From: Solwaraspora sp. WMMD1047 | GTDB taxonomy: Bacteria > Actinomycetota > Actinomycetes > Mycobacteriales > Micromonosporaceae | DNA length: 64,000 bases | Direction of reading: 5' to 3' | NCBI RefSeq assembly: GCF_029626155.1 | Contig: NZ_JARUBL010000001.1 | Span: 3,886,501-3,950,500 of the forward strand | Shown here: piece by piece, positions 18,103 through 27,723 of the stretch | Numbering within the stretch: the first letter of the stretch is position 1 | How the letters are laid out: each line of letters starts with the position of its first letter | The notes under the pieces: generated by a model | Database searches by the model: none | What the model was told of the DNA's origin: nothing | The model's input: the letters and a program-made list of their open reading frames with translations, nothing else | Translations under genes and position numbers: made by a program

Positions 18103-18486
18103 GTGAGCCGGCTGACCCTGGTCACCGCGGTGACCGGTCTGCTCCTGCTCGCGGCGATCCTGGAACTGTTACGGCGCCGGCAGCTGCGGGAGAAGTACGC
18201 GCTGCTCTGGCTGGCCGTCGGGTTGGTCATCGTGCCGCTCGCGCTGTTCCCCCGGCTGCTCGACGGCGTGGCCGAGGCGGCCGGGGTGGTCTCCGGGGTG
18301 AGCCTCGTGCTCTTCCTCGGCCTCGTCTTCCTGCTCGTCGTCACCGCACACCTCAGCTGGGAGGTCAGCCGGCTGGAGGAGGAGACCCGGACGCTGGCCG
18401 AGGAGCTGGCCCTGCTCCGGCTGACCCCGCCCGAACCCCGCCCGGACCATCGCAGCGGCACCGAGGTGGTCAGCGGTGACCAGTAG
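18103..18486 (+). CDS. DUF2304 small membrane protein
   Basis: This 127-residue protein has two to three membrane helices (TLVTAVTGLLLLAAILELL, ALLWLAVGLVIVPLALF, VSLVLFLGLVFLLVVTAHL). A cytoplasmic coiled-coil tail follows (VSRLEEETRTLAEELALL). DUF2304 proteins regularly sit next to DPM1-like GT2 glycosyltransferases, and this one overlaps such a gene by 11 bases. It is probably an accessory or anchoring subunit of that polyprenyl-phosphate glycosyltransferase. GTG 18103 is taken as the start because upstream residues are low-complexity Pro/Arg sequence; an upstream in-frame start at 18022 exists. Confidence 0.8.
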   Translation: MSRLTLVTAVTGLLLLAAILELLRRRQLREKYALLWLAVGLVIVPLALFPRLLDGVAEAAGVVSGVSLVLFLGLVFLLVVTAHLSWEVSRLEEETRTLAEELALLRLTPPEPRPDHRSGTEVVSGDQ

Positions 18487-19180
18487 CGCCCGCCGCGTCC
18501 TGGTCGTCATCCCGGCGCTCAACGAGTCGGCCGCCGTCGGCCAGGTGATCCACGACGTCCGCCGGGAACTGCCGGCCGCGGACATCCTGGTGGTGGACGA
18601 CGGATCGACCGACCGGACCGCCGCGGTGGCGGCGGCGGCCGGTGCGGTGGTCGCCCGGCTGCCGATCCACCTCGGCGTGGGTGGGGCGATGCGGCTCGGC
18701 TACCGGTACGCCCGCGACGGTGACTACGACGCGGTCATCCAGGTCGACGCCGACGGCCAGCACGACCCGCGCTACGCGCTCCGGCTGCTCGCCGCGCTCG
18801 ACGGCGCCGACCTGGTGATCGGCGCCCGGTTCGCCGGCGAGGGCGAATACCGGGTGGGGGGACCCCGCCGGTGGGCGATGCTGCTGCTGGCCGCCGTGCT
18901 GTCCCGGGTCGCCGGCACCCCGCTGTCGGACAGCACCTCCGGATTCCGGGCGGCCAACCGGGCGGTGATCGACATGTTCGCCGGCTGGTACCCGGTGGAG
19001 TACCTGGGCGACACCGTCGAGACCCTGGTACACGCCGCGCGGCGCGGCTACCGCATTCGGCAGGTGCCGGTCGCCATGCGACCGCGGGTGGCCGGGACGC
19101 CCCGGGTCTCGCCGGTCCGGGCCATGCTCTACCTCGGCCGCACCTTCACCGTCCTGACCCTCGCCCTGATCCGCCGATGA
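18476..19180 (+). CDS. GT2 glycosyltransferase, dolichyl-phosphate-mannose-synthase-like
   Basis: This 234-residue GT-A fold protein has VLVVIPALNESAAVGQVI at the N-terminus, then VDDGSTDRT and the DxD motif VDADGQHDP that binds the metal and sugar nucleotide. GPRRWAMLLLAAV and STSGFRAANR follow. The arrangement is that of polyprenyl-phosphate mannosyl/glucosyl transferases, but it lacks their C-terminal membrane helices, which the neighbouring DUF2304 protein may replace. It overlaps the upstream gene by 11 bases and the downstream flippase gene by 4 bases, so the operon is compact. Confidence 0.88.
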   Translation: MTSSARRVLVVIPALNESAAVGQVIHDVRRELPAADILVVDDGSTDRTAAVAAAAGAVVARLPIHLGVGGAMRLGYRYARDGDYDAVIQVDADGQHDPRYALRLLAALDGADLVIGARFAGEGEYRVGGPRRWAMLLLAAVLSRVAGTPLSDSTSGFRAANRAVIDMFAGWYPVEYLGDTVETLVHAARRGYRIRQVPVAMRPRVAGTPRVSPVRAMLYLGRTFTVLTLALIRR

Positions 19181-20499
19181 CCCGCCGGCTGCTGCCGGAC
19201 GGCACCCTGCCGGTCGGCGCCGGGCTGGCGGTGCTCGGCCTGGCCGCGTACGTGCATCTCGCGGTTGCCGGGCACCGGCTCGATCCGGCCGGCTATTCCT
19301 CCCTGTCGGTGTGCTGGGCCATCGTCTTCACCGCCGGCCTGGGGCTCTTCATGCCGATCGAGCAGGAAATATCCTGTCATGTCGCGACGCGGCGCCGGCT
19401 CGGGCATCCGACCCGGCCGACCCTGCTGCGGGTGGGCGTCCTCGCCGCCCTGGCCGCCGGGCTGCTCGCCGGGCTGGTGCTGGCCGCCGCCGGCCCGCTC
19501 ACCGACCGGCTCTTCGGCGGCGCGACCGCGCTGCCCTGGGCGACCGCGGCCGCCCTGGTGGGCCTGGCCGGCGCCCACACCAGCCGTGGCCTGCTCGCCG
19601 GCCTCGGCCGATTCCACCGCTACGGCGTGCAGCTCGGCCTGGACGGCGCGCTGCGGATCGGCCTGGTCGGCCTGGTCGCGCTGGCCGGCGCCGACTCCCC
19701 CGGCTGGTACGCCGCCGTGCTGGCCCTCGCCCCACCGGCCGCCGCCCTGCTGACCACCCCGCTGCGGACCCGCCCGCCGCTGACCCGCCAGCCGCTGACC
19801 CGCCAGCCCGGCCCGGTCGCCTGGTCGACGCTGCTGCCAGCGCTCGGTCTGCTCGTCGTGGCCAGCCTGCTCGCCCAACTGGTGGCAAACCTGGGGGTGA
19901 TCACCGCGCGGCTGCTCGCCCCGGCGCAGGCCGCGGTGGCCGGCGCGGTACTCAGCGCGCTCGTGCTGGTCCGGATCCCGCTCTTCGTCTTCGCCGCCCT
20001 GCAGGCACCGCTGCTGCCGGGCCTCAGCGCCACGCTGGCCACCGGGGACCACCCGGCCTACCGCCGGTTGCTGGGCCGGGGCCTGGCCGCGGTCACCCTG
20101 CTCGGTGCCGCCGGTGGGCTGCTCACGGTCGGGTTCGGCCCCTGGCTGGTGCGGTACCTGTTCGACGCGCCCGCCGTCCTGGGCCGGGCCGACTTCGGCT
20201 GGCTGGCCGCCGGCACCCTGGCGTACCTGTGGGCCCTGGTGCTGGGGCAGGCGCTGCTGGCCGCCGGCCGGCACCGCGGCCAGGCCGTCGGGTGGACGGC
20301 CGGCACCGCCGCACTGGCGGCCGTGACGCTGCTGCCGGCCGAACTCGCGGTGCCGACCCGGGTCGGGGCAGGTTACACGGCCGGCGCTCTGGTGGCGGCA
20401 ACTGCAATGGCCCTGCTGCTGCGCCACGTCGGGCCGGCGGCCGGCCAGCCCGTCGCGCCCGGACCCACCCCGGCGACCGCCGGCAACCGACGACCGTGA
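19177..20499 (+). CDS. Polysaccharide-export (MOP/MATE-like) flippase family membrane protein
   Basis: This 440-residue protein has about 12 membrane helices, in the style of Wzx/MviN-like flippases that move lipid-linked sugars across the membrane. It starts with a short cytoplasmic segment and the helix VGAGLAVLGLAAYVHLAVAG. An internal repeat LTRQPLTRQP lies in the central loop. Similarity is by topology and context rather than a single signature, so the subfamily is not certain. It overlaps the preceding GT2 gene (ATGA) and the following GT2 gene (GTGA). Confidence 0.75.
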   Translation: MTRRLLPDGTLPVGAGLAVLGLAAYVHLAVAGHRLDPAGYSSLSVCWAIVFTAGLGLFMPIEQEISCHVATRRRLGHPTRPTLLRVGVLAALAAGLLAGLVLAAAGPLTDRLFGGATALPWATAAALVGLAGAHTSRGLLAGLGRFHRYGVQLGLDGALRIGLVGLVALAGADSPGWYAAVLALAPPAAALLTTPLRTRPPLTRQPLTRQPGPVAWSTLLPALGLLVVASLLAQLVANLGVITARLLAPAQAAVAGAVLSALVLVRIPLFVFAALQAPLLPGLSATLATGDHPAYRRLLGRGLAAVTLLGAAGGLLTVGFGPWLVRYLFDAPAVLGRADFGWLAAGTLAYLWALVLGQALLAAGRHRGQAVGWTAGTAALAAVTLLPAELAVPTRVGAGYTAGALVAATAMALLLRHVGPAAGQPVAPGPTPATAGNRRP

Positions 20500-21686
20500 C
20501 CACCTCACCGGCCAACGCCACCCACCAGGCTGACCCAGACGGCCCACAGGCCAACGCCAGCCCGCAGGTAGGCGGCGGGCCGCAGGCAGGCACCAGGTCG
20601 CGGGCAGACGCCGAACCGCAGGCAGCTACGGCCGAACCGAAGGGACCCGGCGATCTGCCGCTCGCCCCACGGGTGACCGCAGTCCTGCTCGCGTACGGGC
20701 CGGAGCCGTGGCTGGCCGACGCGGTCCGGGCGGTGTCGGCCAGCGCCGGGCTCGACCTGGAGGTGATCGTCGTCGACAACGGCTGTACCGGGGACGGCGT
20801 GCAGGTGATCGCCGGCTGGCCCGGGGTCCGGGTGCTGCGGCCGGCGATGAACACCGGTTACGCGGGCGGCTGCCGGCTCGGCGCAGCGGAGGCGACCGGC
20901 GATCACCTGGTCTTCGTCAACTCCGATGCGATCGTCGAGCCGGACGCGCTGGCCCGGCTGGTCGCGGTGGCGGGCGAGAACGGCGTGGGGGCCGCCACCG
21001 CCTCGATCCGACTGGCCGACCGCCCTGACCTGATCAACTCGGCCGGCAACCCGGTGCACTTCACCGGTCTGTCCTGGGCCGGCGGGCACGGGCAACCGGC
21101 CAGCCGGTACCCGGACCGGCGGGCCACGGCGGCGCTCAGCGGCTGCTGCTTCGCCATCCGGCGGGAGCTGTGGCGTCGGCTGGACGGCTTCGCCGTGGAG
21201 TACTTCGCCTACCACGAGGACACCGAGTTGAGCCTGCGGCTGTGGCAGGCGGGCCTGCGGGTGGAGTACGTGCCGGACGCCGTCGTGCGGCACCGCTACG
21301 AGTTCTCCCGCAACGACCTGAAGACCTACCTGCTGGAGCGGAACCGCCTGATCACGCTGCTCACCGCGTACGAGTCGCGGACGCTTGTGGTTCTCGGGCC
21401 GGCGCTGCTGGCCACCGAGGCGGCCATCCTGGCCGGTGCGGTGGCCGGCGGGTGGGCCGGGCCGAAACTGCGCGGCTGGCGCTGGCTGTGGCGGCACCGC
21501 GGCTGGCTGCTGGCCCGGCGACGCCGGCTGCAGGCGGAGCGCCGGGTGCCCGACGGGGTGGTCGCCCGGATGATGACCGCCCGGATCGACCCGGGAAACG
21601 TCGCCGCCCCAGCCGGCGTCGGGCTGTTCAACGCCGCCGCGCAAACCTACTGGCGGCTGGCCCGCCGGCTGCTCCGCACCGAGTGA
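20496..21686 (+). CDS. GT2 glycosyltransferase, rhamnosyltransferase-like (WbbL type)
   Basis: This 396-residue protein has a low-complexity N-terminus of about 55 residues rich in Ala, Gln and Pro. A GT2 domain follows: VTAVLLAYGPEPWLADAV, VIVVDNGCTGDG, NTGYAGGCRLG, FVNSDAIVEP as the DxD-like site, CCFAIRRELWRRLDGF and YHEDTELSLRLWQAG. The C-terminal part has a hydrophobic segment (LVVLGPALLATEAAILAGAVAGG). The pattern fits rhamnosyl- or galactofuranosyl-transferases that build cell-wall linker glycans, which agrees with the rml genes. It ends the operon, convergent with prcA 96 bases away. Confidence 0.85.
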   Translation: MTTSPANATHQADPDGPQANASPQVGGGPQAGTRSRADAEPQAATAEPKGPGDLPLAPRVTAVLLAYGPEPWLADAVRAVSASAGLDLEVIVVDNGCTGDGVQVIAGWPGVRVLRPAMNTGYAGGCRLGAAEATGDHLVFVNSDAIVEPDALARLVAVAGENGVGAATASIRLADRPDLINSAGNPVHFTGLSWAGGHGQPASRYPDRRATAALSGCCFAIRRELWRRLDGFAVEYFAYHEDTELSLRLWQAGLRVEYVPDAVVRHRYEFSRNDLKTYLLERNRLITLLTAYESRTLVVLGPALLATEAAILAGAVAGGWAGPKLRGWRWLWRHRGWLLARRRRLQAERRVPDGVVARMMTARIDPGNVAAPAGVGLFNAAAQTYWRLARRLLRTE

Positions 21687-21782
21687 GCCCGCTGACTGAG
21701 CCCGCCGGCTCCGCGGCGCCGGCCGGATGGCTCGCCGACCGGTCGGTGCCGGCCGAGCCCGCACCGACGGGACCGACCGGGG

Positions 21783-22727
21783 TCACCCGGCCGGTCGATC
21801 CCCGTCCCCGGGCTTGGCACCCGGCGCCGGCTTGGTCGGCTTGCTCTCCTCGGCGGGCTTGGCGTCCTCGGCCTGGGCGGGCTTGTCCTCCAGGTCGGCC
21901 GAACCGGCCGAGCTGGTCGGCTTCTTCGCCGTACCGGTGGGTGGTTTGGCCCCGCTCGGAGCCGGCGCCGGCTTGCCCGCCACCGCGTCGTCGGCCGGCG
22001 CGGCGTCGGTGTCGTCGGCCGGGACGGGGCTGTCCTCCAGCAACGCGGCAAGTGCCGGGCCGATGATCCGGCGGAACGTGCGGCCCACCCGGCGGCGGTC
22101 CAGGATCGCCACCTCCAGCTGGTTGGCGGCGATCGTGCGGTCGGCGCCACCCTCGCCACCGACGCTGCCGAGCGACTTCACGGCCAGCTTGACCGCGTCG
22201 GCGAGCGGCATGTCCCCGCGGTGGCCGTCGCGCAGTTTGCCGGCGATCGCGTCGGCCTGGCCGCCCATCGCCATGCAGCCCGGCTCCGCGTTCACCGAAC
22301 CGTCATAGGTGAGCCGGTAGATCTCGTCGTCGTCGGGCGTCGCGCCCACCTCGGCCACGCAGATCTCGACCTCGAACGGCTTGGACTGCTCGGTGAAGAT
22401 CGCGCCGAGCGTCTGCGCGTATCCGTTGGCCAGCGCCAGGCTGGTCACGTCGCGACGGTCGAAGCTCAGGCCGTTGAGGTCGGCCATTCGCACGCCGGCC
22501 CGGCGCAGGTTCTCGTACTCGTTGTAGCGGCCGACCGCGGCGAAGCCGATCCGGTCGTAGATCTCGCTGACCTTGTGCAGCGCGCTGGACAGATTCTCCG
22601 CCACGAAGAGCACCCCGCCCTCGTAGCTGAGCACCACGGCGCTGCGGCCCCGGGCGATGCCCTTGCGGGCGAGCTCGGAGCGATCGCGCATGATCTGCTC
22701 GGGCGAGGCGTAGAACTGCATGGCCAC
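21783..22727 (-). CDS. prcA: 20S proteasome subunit alpha PrcA
   Basis: PrcA forms the outer, gate-bearing rings of the actinobacterial 20S proteasome. The 314-residue protein begins [23 protein letters not shown], the family alpha N-terminus with the H0 helix that docks the ATPase. The Ntn-fold core runs to about residue 235. A further tail of about 80 residues is rich in Ala, Pro, Lys and Asp and probably disordered. The GTG start at 22727 follows AAGGAG with a 10-base gap. It is the last gene of dop-pup-prcB-prcA. Confidence 0.96.
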   Translation of the reverse strand: MAMQFYASPEQIMRDRSELARKGIARGRSAVVLSYEGGVLFVAENLSSALHKVSEIYDRIGFAAVGRYNEYENLRRAGVRMADLNGLSFDRRDVTSLALANGYAQTLGAIFTEQSKPFEVEICVAEVGATPDDDEIYRLTYDGSVNAEPGCMAMGGQADAIAGKLRDGHRGDMPLADAVKLAVKSLGSVGGEGGADRTIAANQLEVAILDRRRVGRTFRRIIGPALAALLEDSPVPADDTDAAPADDAVAGKPAPAPSGAKPPTGTAKKPTSSAGSADLEDKPAQAEDAKPAEESKPTKPAPGAKPGDGDRPAG

Positions 22728-22785
22728 GGCGGCGGTTCTCCTTCTGGCGGTGCGGGCAGCGGACTGGTCGGGTTGCGGGCGGGGG

Positions 22786-23625
22786 TCAGCCGCCCGGGTT
22801 CTCCATCCGGGCGGCGACCACGGCCTCGGACACCGCCGCCGCCTCGGCGTCGGTCAGCCGGTGGGTGCCCTCGGCGGTGGCGGTCATCACCACCGGGAAG
22901 ATCCGCCGGCTCAGGTCGGGTCCGCCGGTGGCGGTGTCGTCGTCGGCGGCGTCGTAGAGCGCCTCCACCGCCAGCCGGACCGCCTCGTCGACGGCGAGCC
23001 CGGCGCGGAACCGCTTCTTCAGCGCGGACTTGGCGAACAGCGAACCGGACCCGATCGCGTCGTAGCCGGTCTCCTCGTACGGGCCGCCGGTGACGTCGAA
23101 GCTGAAGATCCGGCCCTGCCGGACCGGGTCGGGCTCGGCCAGATCGAAGCCGGCGAAGAGCGGGATGACGGCCAGCCCCTGCATGGCGGCGCCGAGGTTG
23201 CCGCGCACCATCGCGGCGAGCCGGTTGGCCTTGCCGTCGAGGGAGAGCATGGTGCCCTCCATCTTCTCGTAGTGCTCAAGCTCGACCTGGAACAGACGGA
23301 TCAGCTCGATGCCCAGGCCCGCCGTGCCGGCCATCCCGACCAGCGAGTGGGCGTCGGCCGGGTGCACCTTCTCGATGTCCCGGCTGGCGATCATGTTGCC
23401 CATGGTGGCCCGCCGGTCGCCGGCCATCACCACCCCGCCGAGGGTGGCGATGGCGACGATGGTGGTGGCGTGCGGGGCCAGGTTGCCGGCCAGGCCCGGC
23501 GGCAGCGGGCGGCGGCCGGGCAGCAGGTCCGGCGCCGCCATCGTCAGGAACTGGGTGAAGGACGATGTGCCCGCGTTGGTGAACACATCGGGTAGACGGC
23601 CGGATGGATCGAAGCCCGCTGCCAC
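22786..23625 (-). CDS. prcB: 20S proteasome subunit beta PrcB
   Basis: PrcB is the catalytic subunit, made with a propeptide removed on assembly. In the 279-residue protein the propeptide is residues 1-53 and processing before Thr54 (HA|TTIVAI) exposes the nucleophile Thr1. Mature Asp17 (AGDRRAT) and Lys33 (SRDIEKV) are present, and [13 protein letters not shown] and [11 protein letters not shown] match the family. The GTG start follows GAGAGGA. It lies 58 bases before prcA and 169 bases after pup. Confidence 0.97.
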   Translation of the reverse strand: MAAGFDPSGRLPDVFTNAGTSSFTQFLTMAAPDLLPGRRPLPPGLAGNLAPHATTIVAIATLGGVVMAGDRRATMGNMIASRDIEKVHPADAHSLVGMAGTAGLGIELIRLFQVELEHYEKMEGTMLSLDGKANRLAAMVRGNLGAAMQGLAVIPLFAGFDLAEPDPVRQGRIFSFDVTGGPYEETGYDAIGSGSLFAKSALKKRFRAGLAVDEAVRLAVEALYDAADDDTATGGPDLSRRIFPVVMTATAEGTHRLTDAEAAAVSEAVVAARMENPGG

Positions 23626-23794
23626 ATCGTTCCTCTCAGGTACAGGGTGTCCCGGTCAAGCGTCCGGATTGCCCGGACGAGCCGTCGCACCGGCGTTCGG
23701 TGCCGCCACCGGTGCGGTTGAAGCAGAGTATCCCTCGCGCCGGACGGCGGCGATCATCATCGGCGACGTGTCGGCGACGGCCCGCTGCCGCGGG

Positions 23795-24010
23795 TCACTC
23801 GCCGCCCTTCTGGACGTAGCCGCGGACGAACTCCTCGGCGTTCTCCTCCAGCACCGAGTCGATCTCGTCCAGCAGGTCGTCGACGTCCTCGGTGATCTCC
23901 GCGTGCCGCTCGGCTACCTCGGGGTTGGCCTCGGTCGTGACGTCCTCGACCTCCTCGTCCCGCCGGGCCTTGCCGGACTGGGACTGACCGCCACTGTCAC
24001 GGGTAGTCAT
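23795..24010 (-). CDS. pup: Prokaryotic ubiquitin-like protein Pup
   Basis: Pup is the disordered tag that PafA attaches to substrates. The 71-residue protein has the charged N-terminal half and the ARC-binding coiled region ([32 protein letters not shown]). It ends in Gly-Gly-Glu, so the mature C-terminal glutamate is encoded directly and deamidation by Dop is not needed for conjugation. A strong GGAGGAGG ribosome site precedes the ATG. It sits between dop and prcB, its usual place. Confidence 0.97.
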   Translation of the reverse strand: MTTRDSGGQSQSGKARRDEEVEDVTTEANPEVAERHAEITEDVDDLLDEIDSVLEENAEEFVRGYVQKGGE

Positions 24011-24068
24011 CTGGTGCCTCCTCCACGATCGCCTGGGTGAAACTTACCTCGCCGGCGCCCCGCCGCGG

Positions 24069-25586
24069 TCACCCGTTGGTGATCGTCTCCAGCAGGTCCT
24101 TGGCGCTGGCGCAGCGGTCGAAGAGCGCACCGACGTGCTTGCGGGTGCCCCGTTCCGGCTCCATCATCGGAACCCGCACCAACGACTCCCGGCCGACGTC
24201 GAAGATCACCGAATCCCAGCTCGCCGCCACCACCTCGGAGGCGTACTGGGCCAGGCAGCGGCCGCGGAAGTACGCCCGGGTGTCCTCGGGCGGCTCGACC
24301 ATCGCCGAGCGGGTCGCCTCGTCGGGCAGCAGCGTCGCCATCGCGCCCCGACTGACCAGCCGGTGGTAGAGGCCCTTCTCCGGCCGGACGTCGGAGTACT
24401 GCAGGTCGACCAGTTGCAGCTTGTGCGAGGCCCAGCCCAGCTTCTCCCGCTCCCGGTAGCCCTCCAGCAACCGCAGCTTGGCCACCCAGTCCAACTCGCC
24501 GGCGCAGAGCATCGGGTCCCGGCCGAGCCGGTCCAGTACCCCCTCCCAGCGGCGTAGCACGTCGGCGGTGGCGTCGTCGACGTCCGCGCCGTACCGGTCC
24601 TCCACAAAGGAGTGCGCGCGTTCGTAGTAGGCCCATTGCAGGTCCAACGCGGTGAGCCGCCGGCCGTCACGCAACCGCAGCAGGTGTTTCAGGGCGGGGT
24701 CGTGGCTGACCGCGCGCAGCTCCGAGACCGGGTCGGCGATGCCGAGGTCTCCGGTGAGCGCCTTCTCCTCGATCATCGTGAGGATCAGGGCGGTGGTACC
24801 GACCTTCAGGTACGTCGACAGTTCGGAGAGATTGGCGTCACCGATGATCACGTGCAGCCGGCGGTACTTGTCGGCGTCGGCGTGCGGCTCGTCGCGGGTG
24901 TTGATGATCGGCCGCTTGAGCGTCGTCTCCAGCCCGACCTCGACCTCGAAGAAGTCGGCCCGCTGGGAGATCTGGAAGCCCGGCTGGGAGCCGTCCTGAC
25001 CGATGCCGACCCGGCCGGCCCCGCAGACGACCTGCCGGGTCACGAAGAACGGCGTCAGGTACGCCACGATGTCGGCGAACGGCGTCTGCCGGCGCATCAG
25101 GTAGTTCTCGTGGGCGCCGTAGCTGGCGCCCTTGTTGTCGGTGTTGTTCTTGTAGAGGTGGATCGGGTGGGTGCCCGGGATGGTCGCCGCCCGCCGGGCG
25201 GCCTCGGCCATCACCCGCTCACCGGCCTTGTCCCAGCGGACCACGTCGAGCGGGTTGGTGACCTCGGGGGTGGAGTACTCGGGGTGGGCGTGGTCGACGT
25301 AGAGCCGCGCGCCGTTGGTGAGGATCACGTTGGCCAGGCCCAGGTCCTCGTCCGCGAGGGCCTCGGCCGGGTCGTAGGCCGCCCCGGAGTAGGTGAATCC
25401 CCGGGCGTCCCGCAGCGGCGACTCCTCCTCGTAGTCCCACCGGGCCCGGCCGCCCCGGGTCAGTTCCGGGCGGGCGCCGTAGGCGTTCACCACCTGGGAC
25501 GAGGTGACCATCGGGTTGGCTCCGGCCTGGCCGGGCACGGAGATTCCGTACTCCACCTCGGTGCCCATGATCCGCCGTACGCTCAT
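24069..25586 (-). CDS. dop: Depupylase/deamidase Dop
   Basis: Dop removes Pup from tagged proteins and, in species whose Pup ends in Gln, deamidates it. The 505-residue PafA paralogue begins [13 protein letters not shown] with metal-binding Glu10. The Dop-loop region follows (about residues 40-80), then [14 protein letters not shown] with catalytic Asp98, and [20 protein letters not shown]. Since Pup here ends in Glu, the main task should be depupylation. Its ATG overlaps the stop of a 9-codon frame that starts next to a -10 hexamer (25583-25612). Confidence 0.96.
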   Translation of the reverse strand: MSVRRIMGTEVEYGISVPGQAGANPMVTSSQVVNAYGARPELTRGGRARWDYEEESPLRDARGFTYSGAAYDPAEALADEDLGLANVILTNGARLYVDHAHPEYSTPEVTNPLDVVRWDKAGERVMAEAARRAATIPGTHPIHLYKNNTDNKGASYGAHENYLMRRQTPFADIVAYLTPFFVTRQVVCGAGRVGIGQDGSQPGFQISQRADFFEVEVGLETTLKRPIINTRDEPHADADKYRRLHVIIGDANLSELSTYLKVGTTALILTMIEEKALTGDLGIADPVSELRAVSHDPALKHLLRLRDGRRLTALDLQWAYYERAHSFVEDRYGADVDDATADVLRRWEGVLDRLGRDPMLCAGELDWVAKLRLLEGYREREKLGWASHKLQLVDLQYSDVRPEKGLYHRLVSRGAMATLLPDEATRSAMVEPPEDTRAYFRGRCLAQYASEVVAASWDSVIFDVGRESLVRVPMMEPERGTRKHVGALFDRCASAKDLLETITNG

Positions 25587-25612
25587 GCCGCTGCCCCGCT
25601 CTCGTCACCCAT
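25583..25612 (-). CDS. Candidate 9-residue leaderless upstream ORF coupled to dop
   Basis: The frame from ATG 25612 encodes MGDESGAAA and its TGA overlaps the dop ATG as ATGA. TACGCT lies seven bases before this ATG, the same spacing as at other leaderless genes in the window, whereas dop itself has only weak ribosome-site potential. Ribosomes loading on the leaderless end could therefore reinitiate on dop. The peptide is too short to judge by sequence, so this is an inference from the promoter layout. Confidence 0.5.
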   Translation of the reverse strand: MGDESGAAA

Positions 25613-25619
25613 ATCGTCG

Positions 25620-25625
25620 AGCGTA
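25620..25625 (-). promoter_or_regulatory. -10 element of the dop-pup-prcBA operon
   Basis: TACGCT on the minus strand, seven bases before ATG 25612. Confidence 0.55.
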
Positions 25626-25718
25626 GTCGGCCGCGTCCGCTGAGCGCCCGTCAGGCGTGCCGACACGGCCACGATGCGCGGTCATCGAACATTGCGACGC
25701 TCCGGCGGGCGGAGACGG

Positions 25719-25753
25719 CGACGGAGGCACCGCCGAACGCGGTGCCTCCGTCG
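25719..25753 (-). terminator. Strong hairpin terminator after arc
   Basis: A perfect 15-base-pair inverted repeat (25719-25733 and 25739-25753) with a 5-base loop lies nine bases past the arc stop codon. There is no T-run, as is common for high-GC actinobacterial terminators. It separates arc from the dop promoter. Confidence 0.8.
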
Positions 25754-25761
25754 GCCGTCGG

Positions 25762-27540
25762 TCAGAGGTACTGACCGGTGTTGCTCGCCGTCTCGATCGA
25801 CCGGCCCGCCTCGGTGCCCTTGCCCCCGGAGACGAGGGTGCGGATGTAGACGATCCGCTCCCCCTTCTTGCCGGAGATGCGCGCCCAGTCGTCCGGGTTC
25901 GTGGTGTTGGGCAGGTCCTCGTTCTCCCGGAACTCGTCGACGCAGGCGTCGAGGAGGTGCTGCAACCGCAGCCCCTTGCGTCCCGAGGAGAGGAACTCCT
26001 TGATCGCCATCTTCTTGCCGCGGTCGACGATGTTCTGGATCATGGCGCCGGAGTTGAAGTCCTTGAAGTAGAGGACCTCCTTGTCACCGTTGGCGTAGGT
26101 GACCTCCAGGAACCGGTTCTCCTCGGTCTCCGAGTACATCCGCAGCACGACGGCCTCGATCATCGCGCTGACCGTGGCGGCCGCGTCGCCGCCGTGCTCG
26201 GCCAGGTCGTCCGGGTGCAGCGGCAGCCCGGTGAGGATGTACTTGGAAAAGATGTCCTTGGCGGCTTCGGCGTCCGGCCGCTCGATCTTGATCTTGACGT
26301 CCAGTCGGCCGGGCCGCAGGATCGCCGGGTCGATCATGTCCTCCCGGTTGGAGGCACCGATCACGATGACGTTCTCCAGGCCCTCGACCCCGTCGATCTC
26401 GCTGAGCAGCTGGGGAACGATGGTGTTCTCCACGTCCGAGGAGACGCCGGAGCCACGGGTCCGGAAGACCGAGTCCATCTCGTCGAAGAACACGATCACC
26501 GGGGTGCCCTCGCCGGCCTTCTCCCGGGCCCGCTGGAAGATCAACCGGATGTGCCGCTCGGTCTCGCCGACGTACTTGTTGAGCAGCTCCGGACCCTTGA
26601 TGTTGAGGAAGAAGCTGGTGTGCTTCTCCTCACCCCGGCGCTCGGCGATCTTCTTGGCCAGCGAGTTGGCGACCGCCTTGGCGATCAGGGTCTTGCCACA
26701 GCCGGGCGGCCCGTAGAGCAGGATGCCCTTCGGCGGCCGGAGCTGGTGCTCGCGGAACAGCTCCGCGTGCAGGAACGGCAGCTCCACGGCATCCCGGATC
26801 TGCTCGATCTGGGACTGCAGGCCACCGATGTCGGTGTAGTCGACGTCGGGGACCTCCTCCAGGACGAGCTCCTCGACCTCGCTCTTCGGGATCCGCTCGT
26901 ACGCGTACGCCGACCGCGGCTCGATCATGAGCGAGTCGCCGGCCCGCAACGCCGAACCGATGAGCGTCTCGGCGAGGTGCACGATCCGTTCCTCGTCGGC
27001 GTGTGAGATCACCAACGCCCGGTCACCCGGGCCGCCGGTGGGGTGCTCCAGGATCTCCTTGAGCATCACCACCTCGCCGACCCGCTCGTACCCGAACGCG
27101 TCGACGATGTTGAGCGCGTCGTTGAGCAGGACCTCCTGACCGCGACGCAGCTCCTCGACCTCGATCGAGGGGGATACCGCCACCCGCAGCTTCCGGCCGC
27201 CGGTGAAGACATCCACCGTGCCGTCCTCGTGCCGGGCCAGGAAGACGCCGTACCCGCTCGGCGGTTGGGCCAGCCGGTCGATCTCCTCCTTGAGGGTGAC
27301 GATCTGGGCCCGCGCCTCCTTGAGGGTGCTCACGAGCCGTTCGTTGTTCTCGGTCAGTCGGGCCAGCTGCGCCTGGGTGGCTGCCAACCGCTCCTCGAGC
27401 TGCCGGACGTGTCGGGGGCTCTCGGTCAACTTGCGCCGCACCAGAGCGAGTTCCTCCTGAAGGAACGCGACCTGGGTGGAGAGATCGTGGGCCTCCTTCT
27501 CCCACCGTGCGGCGCGCGAGTCCGCGTCGTCACTACGTGC
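25762..27540 (-). CDS. arc: Proteasome-associated AAA+ ATPase ARC/Mpa
   Basis: ARC (Mpa in mycobacteria) unfolds pupylated proteins and feeds them to the 20S core. The 592-residue protein has an N-terminal coiled coil (about residues 10-90) that binds Pup. OB domains follow, then the AAA+ module with Walker A GPPGCGKT, Walker [10 protein letters not shown] and the arginine-finger region RPGRLDVKI. It ends in GQYL, the C-terminal docking motif for the alpha ring. GTG 27540 is chosen because GGGGAGG stands six bases upstream; ATG 27579 is an alternative, but a TAGTGT hexamer touches it and more likely drives the gene. Confidence 0.95.
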   Translation of the reverse strand, partial: ARSDDADSRAARWEKEAHDLSTQVAFLQEELALVRRKLTESPRHVRQLEERLAATQAQLARLTENNERLVSTLKEARAQIVTLKEEIDRLAQPPSGYGVFLARHEDGTVDVFTGGRKLRVAVSPSIEVEELRRGQEVLLNDALNIVDAFGYERVGEVVMLKEILEHPTGGPGDRALVISHADEERIVHLAETLIGSALRAGDSLMIEPRSAYAYERIPKSEVEELVLEEVPDVDYTDIGGLQSQIEQIRDAVELPFLHAELFREHQLRPPKGILLYGPPGCGKTLIAKAVANSLAKKIAERRGEEKHTSFFLNIKGPELLNKYVGETERHIRLIFQRAREKAGEGTPVIVFFDEMDSVFRTRGSGVSSDVENTIVPQLLSEIDGVEGLENVIVIGASNREDMIDPAILRPGRLDVKIKIERPDAEAAKDIFSKYILTGLPLHPDDLAEHGGDAAATVSAMIEAVVLRMYSETEENRFLEVTYANGDKEVLYFKDFNSGAMIQNIVDRGKKMAIKEFLSSGRKGLRLQHLLDACVDEFRENEDLPNTTNPDDWARISGKKGERIVYIRTLVSGGKGTEAGRSIETASNTGQYL

Positions 27541-27723
27541 CACGTCCCACCTCCCCGGGGGGCTTGAACGTTCTGCCATAACACTAACCGGTGTGACGCC
27601 AATTCGGTCCCACGCAACACCCTCGTCACTGAACCTTGATCGTCAGGGGTACCTCCGACCGGCCCGCCAGCCGCTGGTCGGGTACCGTCGACCACGGCCG
27701 GCCGAGAGTATGGGGAGGGCGCC

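Noticed and set aside
21727-22308. Ser/Ala-rich plus-strand frame opposite the end of prcA
   Set aside because: It overlaps the conserved prcA sequence and has no domain; it is a codon-bias artefact.
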